From Psilocybe azurescens (Eukaryota; Basidiomycota; Agaricomycetes; Agaricales; Agrocybaceae), in contig JAJIRX010000603.1 in NCBI GenBank assembly GCA_023853785.1, positions 1 through 30,241 on the forward strand: a stretch of DNA of 30,241 bases, read 5' to 3'. The notes below the pieces were generated by a model. It saw only the letters and a list, made by a program, of their open reading frames with translations. It was not told where the DNA came from and ran no database searches. How positions within the stretch are numbered: position 1 is the first letter of the stretch; each line of letters begins with the position of its first letter. Of this stretch, positions 20,330 to 30,241 are shown in pieces. The position numbers were made by a program, and so were the translations under genes.

Positions 20330-20443
20330 AGCGGACTTCGTCCGCTATTAGTATTACTGGGGATGACCAATCCCCACTAAGGGTGAGAGCATGTGACACA
20401 CATGTGACTACTGTGATGCCACAATTTCTATGAGACATTGTGT
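20330..20443. repeat. Left hairpin and inverted-end sequence
   Basis: Perfect 7-bp stem with TTC loop at 20330-20346 (AGCGGAC TTC GTCCGCT). It is followed by GTATTACTGGGGATGACC, which folds with the next AATCCCC. The GTATTACTGGGGAT core reappears inverted at 23585-23608. Confidence 0.7.
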
Positions 20444-20599
20444 TTGGGCTTTCCACAACATGATAATAAAGAATCTGCTGTTGCCATTATGTTCATAAAA
20501 GTGTTTTAGATGTTAATAGAAGAGTATAATTTTCAAATATTAAATATTGTTGTCAAAAAGCGAAAGGAGTGTGTTTCCCCTGCCAAATCTGTGCCTCTA

Positions 20600-20717
20600 C
20601 CTTATTTTGAATAGAACTTGGCAACCAATGCGGCCTATGCATATGATTTGTAGGAGTATTTTGCTCAGAATTTCAATCTGAATCGAACTCCAGAACCGGA
20701 ATTTTTATTTTCAACCC
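20600..20717. repeat. Inverted repeat arm facing 20769-20880
   Basis: About 110 bp that reads, on the minus strand, like 20769-20880. Shared blocks are GAGCAAAATACTCCTACAAA, TATGCATAGG, GTTCTGGAGTT and TTCTATTCAAAAT. With a ~50-base spacer the two arms could form a long hairpin. Identity is roughly 80-85 percent by eye. Confidence 0.8.
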
Positions 20718-20745
20718 CCATGTATGTTTATGTCCCATTTTTCAC

Positions 20746-21105
20746 GTATATCTTGGACATATGGTCCAAAATTAAAAATTCTGGTTCTGGAGTTTGATTT
20801 ATATCAAAATTATGAGCAAAATACTCCTACAAACTATATGCATAGGTGCCTTGGTTGCTGAGTTCTATTCAAAATTGTATTGGCATACCAATTTGGTGTG
20901 GCACAGCCACTGAGGGCATTCTATTTTGCGTATATCTTGGGTATATGGTCGACAATTAAAAATGAGTGCCGTAGGTCGATTCAGATAAAAATTATGAGCA
21001 AAAACATCATATAGATTATATGCATAGGTGCTCTGGTTGCTGAGTTATGTTCGAAATAATGTTTGGGACACTAATGTGGCATAGCACAGCCACTGATGGC
21101 ATTCC
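20746..21105. repeat. Two direct repeats of about 184 bp
   Basis: Unit 1 starts GTATATCTTGGACATATGGTC at 20746; unit 2 starts with the near-identical string at 20930. Both contain ATTATGAGCAAAA, TATGCATAGGTGC, GGTTGCTGAGTT and CACAGCCACTGA. The arms have diverged (about 75 percent by eye), so the duplication is old. Together with the inverted arm there are three copies upstream of the coding unit. Confidence 0.8.
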
Positions 21106-21477
21106 ACATGTTACTAAATGGCGGCAGAACATGCTGCAAAGGCTCTGCATCAAGAATGGTGCACTCCTGGCTCGCATTTAGAGTACTTTTGCATACTTTC
21201 CACCACTACATATCACTCTAGGCCATATAATTGCACTACTTCAACCCTTTTTCTCATATTTTCTGCATAGAAAAGCATTAAATTCACTGTTGTAAGCCTT
21301 TAGCAAGCTCTAATTTGTACTTTTAGCTCATTTAAGCATAGACATTCAATCACATCATCACATATCCACATTTGACAACATTTTGCCCCAGAATAAGTGG
21401 TATGAACAATATTTTTGGCTGAGTATGATAATATCTGTTAACTCATTCTCAATTTCTCATGTCAGAAAACCCCAGCT
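21106..21477. other. Non-coding leader of the unknown gene
   Basis: AT-rich, no frame with recognisable content. It should hold the promoter or 5' UTR of the coding unit starting at 21478. Nothing specific was seen. Confidence 0.5.
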
Positions 21478-23373
21478 ATGCCTCCTAAAAATCTCACCAG
21501 CAACTAGAGCAAGCTTGGATGAAAGCTCTTGGATCTATGACTCAGAAGTGTGCTGCTCTTGGTTCTGAGACTGCAGCTGAGGATCTCTGGGATCAACTGA
21601 GGAAGGCACTTGCCAGCAATAATGAGTTAGAGCAGCAGCTTGCTCAGAAGAGTTTAGAGTGTGAGAGCCTGCATTCTGATCTGGAGATTTCCTGGGAAAA
21701 GTGTGCCCAGCTTATGGGTGAAGTTTCTCACTGGCAATCTAAGCAAGAAGCTACATATCATAGTCTCCACATGGAGCACCAAAAAGCAAACCATGGTTCT
21801 GCCAAGATTGACTGGCTTGAGCAGCAGAAGGAGATCCTTGTGTATGCTGAGAAAGGTTTCTTCGTCTCTTTATCTGGGCAGGTTGTGGATGCCACAAGGA
21901 TCTTAACACAGTCTGTGGTGGATATGCAGCCATGTCAGCACTATGGGATGTGCTCAAATTGCCAGGACCTGTTCTTCTTGCTAATCGGGATAATGATCCA
22001 GTTATCCAAGAGCGGACCACAGCTCTTGGGGAAGGTGATGTACCTACACTAGCCCAGCAACGTGCATTTGAGAAGTCTGACCGTGGTGCAATTAAGGCAG
22101 CTCAAATTGCTGGTGCTATTTTCAATCACAAGGATGACAAGAAGGGACACCATGATGTCTTTCGCTATTGGTGGTGGGAGCATGTTGGAACTCCATTTAC
22201 ATTCCCTGACACATCCAACAATCGCTTCCAATCATATTGTGATGCAGCTGCAGCCTTGCTTTTATACAGAGATGTCTTCATTGAGTTTTTGATACATTTC
22301 ACGCATAAACAAGCAGAACTCTCAGTTTAACCATATGGAGCAAAATCTTTGGAATGCCCTTCACTGTGATGCTACTCTTGCTGAGTTTGCTGTCCTTGCT
22401 ATATATGCTGAATCTGTCTCATACCCCTACATGAAATCCATTTGTACATCCAGAGACAAAGATCAGAACATGCTTGACCTTGGTCCTCTTCATCACCATG
22501 TATATGACCACATGCAAAAATCATTGATAACCCTGATATTCTCATTGGAGCTTCCTCCTCACACTTGAATGCATCTCTGAATGGTGATGAATGGGAGAAT
22601 TCTGCTGTTGTTAACAAGGTGCTTGAAGTTGCCCAAAAACTGCCTTACTTTAAGGATTTGCTTGTGGCTTTTTCACTGGTGCAGCAAACACTTGGGAACA
22701 ATTTACATCTGAATTTGCTGAGGGAGGGTTAATTGATGAAGCAACTGCAGAGGAGAGAGAATTGGCATGGCTGCCAGCCACAAATGATGAGAATGAAGGT
22801 GCTCTTGGGTCTTTCCAGCAGCTCATGAGTCGACAGCCACAGCTAACACTGCTCAATCATAATGCACTAGCCATGTTCTACAAAAATAATACACAAGCAT
22901 TTATGGCAGCAAAATTCACAGAACCAGAGGACTATCAATACCTATGCATGCTTGCCCGTGAGTCTCAAGGAGAGGAGAAGCAGTGGCACAAAGACATTGT
23001 CGAGTTCCGCAATATACGCCAAGTAAAAAAAAACAACAAGGAAGGAGAAACCTGAGAAGACAAAGAATGATAATGCAGAGCGGCTGGCAAATTTGGAGTT
23101 AGTACTTGACAAAGAGGAGGTCATGAAGCTCAAAGGAAATTGTCTGGCTGACCAGCTGAAGCTTTTAAGCTTGCTGAAGCACCAAATCTTGCTACTGGTG
23201 CATTACCCACATTGGCTGATGAGAAGAGGAAGGCACTCTCAGATGCTGTTGATTTATTTTTGAATGGTAAATGGGAGATTGAGGAGGATAGTATTGATGA
23301 TGATGAGATTGGTGATGATGAACAGGAGTTACAGGATGTGGATGATAATGATGAATGGATAGATGAGGACTAA
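21478..23373 (+). CDS. Unknown coiled-coil protein, probably transposon-borne, frame-broken
   Basis: Function unknown. ATG 21478 gives MPPK and, after an A-run one base short (21487-21491), continues into QQLEQAWMKALGSM. The first ~120 residues are predicted coiled coil (ELEQQLAQKSLECESL ... WEKCAQLMGEVSHWQSKQE). A distinctive folded part follows: RYWWWEHVGTPFTFPDTSNN near 22165, NHMEQNLWNALH near 22335, MLDLGPLHHHVYDHMQK near 22470, AWLPATNDENEGALGSF near 22762, QPQLTLLNHNALAMFYKNNT near 22840. A Lys-rich tract and a C-terminus of Asp/Glu repeats end at TAA 23371-23373. It looks like a single exon of about 630 residues. Frame changes near 21489, 21932, 22310, 22525, 22680, 23035 and 23168 are single-base. 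The set of motifs matches my memory of a repetitive mushroom family, but no catalytic triad could be identified. Confidence 0.6.
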
Positions 23374-23517
23374 AACTGCAATTTGTACCATAATTTCGGA
23401 TTTTTGGCATTTTATTGGATATAAAAATGTTAATTCAGCCTTTTAATTTATTGCTAGATAGCATACTATGTCCCTTGTACAAAAAATGGAGGGAAACCAT
23501 AAAGAACTCATGGAATT

Positions 23518-23634
23518 ACAGTGTCTCAACATTTGTGATGTGCAGGGCTGTCACACGTGACATTATCAAGCTGCCGCCATCACAGGGATTGTTTATCCCC
23601 AGTATTACATGCCGAAGGAATTGTACTACGGCAT
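23518..23634. repeat. Right inverted-end sequence and hairpin
   Basis: Mirror of 20330-20443. ATCCCCAGTATTAC (23595-23608) is followed by a hairpin with 6-bp stem (ATGCCG at 23609, CGGCAT at 23629) and a 14-base loop. Confidence 0.65.
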
Positions 23635-23750
23635 GGTATTGGTGTTTATTACAAATTGCCAACAGGGAGTCCTGGAAAAAATTATCTCTATATGGTTGTT
23701 ATTTACATTTATGTACTAGATTGCAACTAACGAATTTCATACATGTAAAA

Positions 23751-23770
23751 TACCCTGCCTTCGGCAGGTA
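23751..23770. other. Stable hairpin downstream of the unknown gene
   Basis: TACCCTGCCTTCGGCAGGTA, stem CCTGCC/GGCAGG with TTC loop. The same loop occurs in the left-end hairpin at 20337-20339. It could be an outer end of the same element or of another repeat. Confidence 0.6.
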
Positions 23771-23986
23771 ATTTGAATTGTCGTTGCTTCGTATATATCC
23801 CTTCGCAGTATTTCGTGAATCATACCATTTCATTAGCTAGAACTTCGTGTCTAATCGTTCAATGGTGTTGTGAATCGGTTTAGAAAAACATAGTATACAT
23901 GGAGTACAGAGAGCTACTGAAGAGAACGTACTGTGAGTAAAGGATACAAAGATGAAAATAGAGTAAATGCTGTAGATGGAACGACA

Positions 23987-25438
23987 TTACTTGCTACATA
24001 CTGGAAAATAGTGCACGTCAAGTTGGTGAAGATGAGATTGATAAAGTTTATGTTCTTCTGCGTGATTAATCGGACCATCCATTCCTGTCGTGGGATTCTT
24101 CAAATACAGAACCTGTTCAGGTAAACGCGACCTTCTGATGAGGATCTTCCATAAACGAGGGAGTGAATGGACCATGGCATGAACCATGCTCGGGTCGTAC
24201 CACGCATGGCCAATGTAGATGAAGCGTAGACTTGGCGGAAGGGGGTATACATAGAAAAAGGATTTCAAACTTTGGAAAGAATCATGTGCTCGCTTAAGAT
24301 CAATGAGGCGCAGAATGGAAAGGGTAGGTGATGAAATGAGCGTAACAAGGTGTGCAATCTCGAACGGGATGTCGGAGCCGTCGACCTTGAGTACGAGATG
24401 GTTTAAAAAGGAAGGGTCGCACGTTGAGTGACAACCTCGCGGCGGGACGGTAGGCACGCAATTTGTCCTCGAGGGAATAAAACGCACAGTTCGGTTATTC
24501 TTGATGTTACCACAAGGATAGAAATAACGTCTTGAACTGCCTGATGCCCACTGGTAAATCCATGATGCGTGTAGTCGAGAAATGTTAAATTGCCAAATAG
24601 GGAAGGCGTCCATATAAGTCGTATTCCGTCAACCCTTAATCGACGTAAACGGGGGTAAAAGAGGCGAAAAGGAAAACTCTCGGGTGTCATCATTGAGTCT
24701 GTACCTGAGAGATAGTTCTTCTAGCCACGGCGCGGGGTAAAACAACCTGCTAGTACTGCTTTCCAAAGGTGGGGTACCTGTTGCGTAAAGTCGATATCAA
24801 GCGAGCGCCACCGTCGTATATGAGGAAAACAATCTGCATATACCAATTTACCGAGTACGGGTCGAGATCTTGACTTCTGTGAAAGCCAAATTTGGTCACT
24901 CTGGTAGAGCAGAGTTGGATATCTAAAAACAAGCTCGCGAACGACGGATTTCGCTCGCGCCACATTGACTCCTGTGGGCTGAGTAAAATGCGGCACCATA
25001 GTTCAGGCGTACGGAGGGCGATTTGTCGCCAAGCACTGCATACATGAGAAATGACGATTGAAAGAACGAGTCTTGCTTGGAGCCAATGATGAAGATTAAG
25101 CTTAATAGTTCGACGGGAAGGTAGTGAATAAAATGGATTTTGGAAGCAGGGATATTGTTCGACAGTATCGGCTTTAAGTGTCGAGGGCGGCTGATACTTC
25201 TGCGTTTGGTATAAGTGACCTTTGGGTAATCATACACTTGAACATCGGTTTGTTTCGCAGATGGACTGATAAGACAAGAATTGAGCGCAGACAGCTGAAG
25301 CAGATCATTTACACCCACAATAGACAACTCAGCGCAGAATTCAGGAAACTGATCAAAGAACGACTGAATGAAGCCACTGGTCGACGAGATCTGGACCGAT
25401 GAGAGGGAGACATACGCTACATGAAATGGCGGGGACAA
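23987..25438 (-). CDS. F-box protein, Agaricomycete LRR-like type, frame-broken
   Basis: Probable substrate adaptor of an SCF ubiquitin ligase, one of the many expanded F-box genes in mushrooms. The F-box reads LPVELLSLIFIIGSKQD (about 25120-25070) followed, one frame over, by SHVCSAWRQIALRTPELW (about 25050-25000). Downstream are typical leucine-rich stretches: APWLEELSLR near 24735, PRLRRLRVDGIRLIWTPSLF near 24645, GNLTFLDYTHHGF near 24590, NHLVLKVDGSDIPFEIAHLV near 24390, and a C-terminal part ending at a stop at 23987. No ATG occurs in the N-terminal frame as far as 25438 (the first codon there is TTG), so the true start probably lies in an upstream exon; an ATG at 25635 is one option. 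Frame changes near 25055, 24800, 24640 and 24430 break the reading frame. Target unknown. Confidence 0.72.
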
Positions 25439-25845
25439 AAGAAGAGCAAGTCCCCAGATGCATCAAGCTTGTTGTATATAAACGAGTATCTCCTGGTATT
25501 TGGAATGCACAGAAAGCGAAACACCGGCGAATGCAGCATCGGAGGGAACGATCCAGGGTTCACCGAAATGTAAAGCGATACCTGTGCTAGCTCGAGAATG
25601 GAAAATACAAGAGAGACAAAAGGAACAAGGAGCATAGATCGGTCAATATGTCGTCAGGAGGTTCCATTTTGATAGATATGTGAGAGAGAAGGGACAAAGG
25701 GAACAAACCGAGTCAGTAGTATCCCTGCTGACAATTGCAGTCGAGGAGTGGCAGTCGCCCAGTGGCAGTGTCAACGTCACTGTTTAGTATTCATTTGTTG
25801 TAGCTTCTTATATCACCGATGTGCGCATCCCTTCTTAACCGTGAC
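25439..25845. other. Divergent intergenic region between F-box gene and PRP24-like gene
   Basis: About 400 bases. Likely holds the promoters of both divergently transcribed genes and perhaps a 5' exon of the F-box gene. No clear motif was recognised. Confidence 0.5.
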
Positions 25846-28800
25846 TATGAATGAATCAGAATCCTTGGACGCTCTCGCTGGTATCCTCAACCCGTTGCGG
25901 AATCTCCCTATGATATATCTCGGCATGCTCAGCATATCAGGCTGGCCCAATCGTTAGAGGGGATGCAGGCAGAAGTTCAGTCTGCCATGGAGATGGCGAC
26001 CCAATTTCTTGCCGTCGGAGATGAAGTCTGGTTGCCGTTAATTCTGGCAAAAGAACAGTCTGTTGATCTCAATACAGAAGAAGGAGTAGAGGAATTGCTT
26101 GCACTCTATGCTCGTGCCGAAAATGATTACTTGTGTGAGGTTACAATACGCGTGTTTTGTATAGCATACTCAATGACATATAGCTATTCACTACTCAAAA
26201 ACACGTCAACTTTCTCATAGAACGACATGCGCTGTACAGCTCTGGCGAACGAACAAAGCCTGAAACTCTTGGAGAGACCTTTACGACTTCCTGGACACGC
26301 GAAGCCATCAACAGAGTCGTGAAGAAGGGCGTGATACATTTGACAGAGGCACGGTTGAATACTCTTTTTCCGTCAGAAGCTCATGGTATACTCTAGAGCC
26401 ATAAAATATGGGATTTACAGCGCGACTGGGAGTTAGAGATGCTTGATGCAAGTTCAAAAGTTGAAAGGTGGGCTAAACTCGATTCCCAAGACACTAGCTA
26501 ACGGTTCTGTTAGGCCAGAGCTTGTGGAGTACGTACAGAATTTGCATCTGGAGCGTCTTCACCACCCACATCCTAGTATGTCTATTCTTATAATAATACC
26601 TTCTATTCTTGACCATCCTGCTACTAGATATCGAGGACACTCTTCAGTCATATTCGTCTTTTACCACAAACTACCTTCCTCCTCAAGATTACGAACCTAC
26701 TCTTATAGCAGCAACAAAATTCGGAGTCAAAGTGTACGGAACTTTGACCGTCGAGACCGTCTGGAGACAGCCGTCGTGAGTTTGGCATTCTCTCGGAACG
26801 TTGAAAGTCCTTACATTTGACATTGAACAGAAAAACACAGATGGCTCTCTGGAATCCTACGATCAGTACATCGGATATGAGCGTCGCGCCAAATACCCCG
26901 ACTTGTTGGTCACCCGCGGAGTGTATGAACGAGCAATCGCGCAAGCTGCAAAGTCGAGATTTGCAGGAAATGCAGGAGCAGAAGAGACACTTCGAATGTT
27001 CTGGGTTAAATATTGTGATTCTCTGGTTCGGAATGACTTCTTTCCATTCCATGGTCAAAACTCGTAAATTAACAATGTCTACAGCGCATACTGGACGCTG
27101 GAATTGAGCTAGAATTGGAAACATATAGACGAGCAGTTAGAAGTGTTCCGGGTTCAGGTGAAGTTTGGGCAAGATATTTGCGTTTTTGGTGATTTTTGAT
27201 TTTCATACCTGGAAGTTTCTGCTTTAAAATTGATCAATGTCTTCAGGAACGTGTTTCCGAAGAGGTGCCAGAGGACCAGGAAACCATTCCGGGTTTGTCT
27301 TTCAAATTTATGTTTATCCTCGTGGCTCATGTCACCCAGAAATCTATAACAGAGTTGTTGGTGCGAAGCTTGTCCAATCTGATATTGAACAACTTGTTCC
27401 TCTCGTCCTGTCGCGAGGAGGGTATGAAAAGCGTTCTTTAGAGGCCGGAAGTGAAGGTTAGTGTCAAATTTATGGTCAAGATAACATCTGACTGAGGTGT
27501 CGAATCACAAGACGACAACATTCTGCCAACTTTAATTGAGTACTGGAAAGTGGAATTGACCTATCTCGTCAAGGTATGCATGCACCCTAACTACTTATGC
27601 TGTTCACGGTTGCTTATTTAGGACTTAGCTTCACGATTGATTGACCCTAAATTACGACTCGAGAAGTTCCTTGTGTCGATAGTGAGTATTATTTTCTCGA
27701 AATGTCCGCTAAAAATCTGACGACACCAGTATGAAAATGTTGGGCTGCTTGACAGCGTTTTTGATGTTTGGAAAGCGGCTGCTAAGCATTGCAAAACAAG
27801 TTATCTCGTATGGCTGAACTATACTGATGCTCTCATGTGTGCTGCTTCATCGATATTCTTCTGCGATCTTGCTAATGCATGGTCTATTAGAAAGCACCAG
27901 AGATTTGACGAAGCTCGTCAGACGTTTGTGGACGTTTATTCTAAGCACTTGGATTGGCCAGAAGCCATTTGGGAGGCTTGGATATCGTTTGAGCATCTGC
28001 ATGGATCAATTGCGGATATTGACAGCTGTCTGGACAAAGTAGAGAGCGCACAATATCAGACCAACATGAGGCGGGCTAAGGTAATAATGTACAAAACTTC
28101 AGTTAATATATCTTGCCTAATAATCACTTAGGAAGCTGCGAAGGCGCAAATGGCAGCTGCAGAAGCCTTTGCTGAAACGGCTATTGAGACGGGTACGGTC
28201 TCTGTACCAGACACCACGGCACTGGACGCGGACACAGCTATGGTTGTTGACCAGAGCATACAAGAAAGGGGCACAAAACGCTCTGCTGAAGATGAACCAT
28301 CTTCAGATACGCACAAGAAGGCCCGAACTGGTATGCCCATCTCCTTTGGTAATAGTATATGCTCTGAACTCATGTAATTATGCCAGAATCAAAACCAGCA
28401 CCGCTGAAAAGGTTTGAATTCGATCCAGACATCGAAGACGGGCGCTGATGTTTACCTGTCCAGAGACCGAGAAAATTCAACGGTCTTTGTTGCAGACCTT
28501 CCCAACGGCACTGCAGAAGGCGACCTTCGTGGCTTATTCAAAGACGTATACTTTGGTTACTTACCCCGCTCATTTCATTTTTAATAACGTTATCATTACT
28601 CCCAGTGTGGCGATGTTCGCGAGGTCAAGATTACGCAGCTTCCATCGGCGCTGGTTGCGACTGTGGAATTCTTTGACCGGGTAAACCTATACATCTATCT
28701 GTTGACATAGGTCCTGAGTCGCGCATTAATAGGACAATGTGCCAGTAGCTTTAACAAAGGACAAAAAAGATACACGATCAAGAAATCTCTGTTCATCTTG

Positions 28801-30146
28801 CTTGGAAGTCGACACTCTACGTCACCAACTTCCCGGAATCAACGGATGATACTTTCATCAGAGACTTGTTCGGAAAAGTTGGTATAACTCGTCTTTCGGC
28901 CTTAAATTCACTAATTTTGCACATTTAGTATGGCACTATATTTGACGTTCGTTGGCCCAGCAAGAAATTCAAAAATACTCGAAGATTCTGCTATATTCAA
29001 TTCACTTCGCCTGTTGTGCTCTATCTCATATGAAACATTATTGTTACTCATTTATTTCCATAGGATGCAGCACAGAATTGTTTGGAACTGCACGGACGCG
29101 AGCTCGAGCCCAATCTCCTCTAAATGTTTATCTTTCAAACCCGGAACGCAAGAAAGAAAGAACCGACCAAGATGCAAACGAAAAAGAAGTTTACGTCGCC
29201 GGTTTGAGCAGATTCACCAATAAAGACGACCTTGAAAACTTTTCTCTGCGGTAAGGGTTTCTGTTCGTTAACTGGTAAGTTATGCTTGGCTCAATGTCTG
29301 ATTGCAGTATGGTACCGTGAAAGATATCAGAATAGCGCTTGAGGAAAATGGACACGCCAGAGGGTTTGCGTTCATTGAGTTCGAAGATGCGGTTAGCCTG
29401 ACGCCTTTTGCCGCGTCATCTTGTTTTGATGTCTGATGCTTGCTTTAGAAAGACGCACAGAATGCACTAGCCGCTAACAATCACGAATTAAAGAAACGCA
29501 GGCTGGCGGTGACACTGGCTGACCCTCGCGTTCGTGCCAAACACAAGTAAGCTTTGTTATTTATAAACGACTTGTATGTGCCCACTTATTGTTGTTAAGA
29601 TCGGATATTGGAATCAGCAGGGTGGCAGAAATGCGTAATAGATCTGTTCGTATCAAAAATCTTCCTCCGGCTACCCAAGAAGGTCTGTTGCAGCAACTCT
29701 TGGAAAAGATCGCGTCAGTCAAACGAGTCGAGGTTTTCTTGGACAAACAAGAAGCCGTGGTTGAATTAGAAAATCCTGCAGTGAGACTTTTTTTTTTTTT
29801 TTTTACAAGTACCCCTCGAGCTACTAACAAACGTAACAAATGTCTCTTCCAGGATGCAGGAAGACTACTTCTGAGGGCAGAACCCATAGAATTTGGAGGA
29901 AATGTTTTGCAATTGACTGAAGATGCGCCTACTTCACGCCCTTCAGGAACAGCGAAGCAGGGTGAAGCAAATGCTTTGTTCAAACCGAGAAAGCTAGGTC
30001 CTTCAAAACCAAAAGCGGGCCTGGGATTCAAGAAGTCTTCTCCTCTTTCAAAGCCTGAAGGCGAAGCTCAGGCTCCTGTTGCTTTCTCATCTGTCAGTGG
30101 GGGTAAGGGCCAGGATGACTTCCGCAAGATGCTTGCCCGGAAGTAA
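25846..30146 (+). CDS. PRP24/SART3-type U4/U6 snRNP assembly factor
   Basis: RNA-binding protein that re-anneals U4 and U6 snRNA during spliceosome recycling, in the nucleus. ATG 25846 gives MNESESLDALAGILN. Half-a-TPR (HAT) repeats fill about 25950-28130: ELLALYARAENDYL, WDLQRDWELEML, YERRAKYPDLL, VYERAIAQAAKSRFAG, KHLDWPEAIWEAWISFEH. A basic linker (KRSAEDEPSSDTHKKAR) near 28280 precedes four RRMs: VFVADLP (28485); LYVTNFPES and RFCYIQF (28815-29010); VYVAGLSRF and GFAFIEF (29185-29390); and VRIKNLPP (29655). The Lsm-binding-like end GKGQDDFRKMLARK precedes TAA 30144-30146. More than ten short introns are needed. One at 26349-26396 appears to be GC-AG, and the intron after 29780 contains a T16 run. 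Frame changes at 25899-25900, 26197-26201, 29117-29118 and 29240-29243 are homopolymers one base short; others lie near 26720-26800. Confidence 0.92.
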
Positions 30147-30241
30147 CCTCCCGTATTTATCTGATAGTTATTATATCTTGACGTTTATTTCCTTGTTGTG
30201 TTGTGTTAGTTTTGTAGACCTGTGAGTTTAAATCCCTGATG
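30147..30241. other. 3' flank of the PRP24-like gene
   Basis: AT-rich 95 bases after the stop codon. Presumably 3' UTR; no canonical AATAAA was seen before the window ends. Confidence 0.5.

Larger units (their letters stand above)
20330..23634 (+). mobile_element. Candidate mobile element of unknown type
   Basis: About 3.3 kb, AT-richer than its surroundings, with one long coding unit (21478-23373). Its two ends resemble each other in inverted orientation. Left: hairpin 20330-20346, then GTATTACTGGGGAT at 20351, later a CACAATTTC...GAGACA block near 20430. Right, on the complementary strand: hairpin 23634-23609, then GTAATACTGGGGAT from 23608, later CACAAATG...GAGACA near 23530. About 20 of 23 bases match in the core, and less between. 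No target duplication was identified and no transposase motif could be named. The gene resembles, from memory, a multi-copy Agaricomycete protein family of unknown function. The element call is inference from these end structures. Confidence 0.5.

Noticed and set aside
20330..23634. Helitron interpretation of the hairpin ends
   Set aside because: Helitrons lack inverted ends and need a CTRR end after the 3' hairpin plus Rep/helicase motifs; none was seen.
29789..29804. T16 run as a transposon tail
   Set aside because: It sits inside a short intron between two parts of the fourth RRM, without target duplication or element sequence.

Overview
The window is nuclear DNA of a filamentous fungus, most likely a mushroom-forming basidiomycete (Agaricomycetes). 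The genes are split by many ~45-75 nt GT-AG introns, and the proteins (KRE6/SKN1-type glucan protein, PRP24/SART3-type splicing factor, mushroom-style F-box protein) and retroelements fit that group. No prokaryotic signal, tRNA, rRNA or CRISPR array was seen.

Layout. 1-2490 (minus) is most of a ULP1/SENP-type SUMO protease gene that runs off the left edge. 3423-5736 (minus) is a KRE6/SKN1-type beta-glucan synthesis protein with a GH16 catalytic motif. 6705-7866 (minus) is a short-chain dehydrogenase whose five exons splice to an intact 299-residue protein. 8411-20242 (plus) is a non-LTR retrotransposon (LINE, Tad/I-like, with APE endonuclease, RT and RNase H), bounded by a 15-bp target duplication and ending in A18. 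A complete Ty1/copia LTR retrotransposon (14209-19587, minus) sits inside the 3' part of its ORF2, with its own 5-bp duplication GAACA. The history is therefore LINE first, Copia second.

20330-23634 is an AT-richer unit. It holds one broken coiled-coil gene of unknown function, hairpin-capped inverted ends, a ~110-bp inverted repeat and a 184-bp tandem repeat. It is the best candidate here for an undescribed mobile element. 23987-25438 (minus) is an F-box protein gene. 25846-30146 (plus) is a PRP24/SART3-type U4/U6 snRNP recycling factor with HAT repeats and four RRMs.

One pattern crosses the whole window. Most multi-exon genes and both retroelements are broken by single-base frame changes, nearly all one base too short in a short homopolymer. 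The two LTRs of the young Copia element differ only in two G-run lengths. The simplest reading is residual homopolymer error in a long-read assembly, so 'broken' housekeeping genes here should not be called pseudogenes without read-level evidence.

The host genes do not form an evident cluster or operon. They are independent housekeeping and accessory loci, with transposons filling the gap between the dehydrogenase and the F-box gene. Protein-family calls come from motifs read by eye; no database search was possible.
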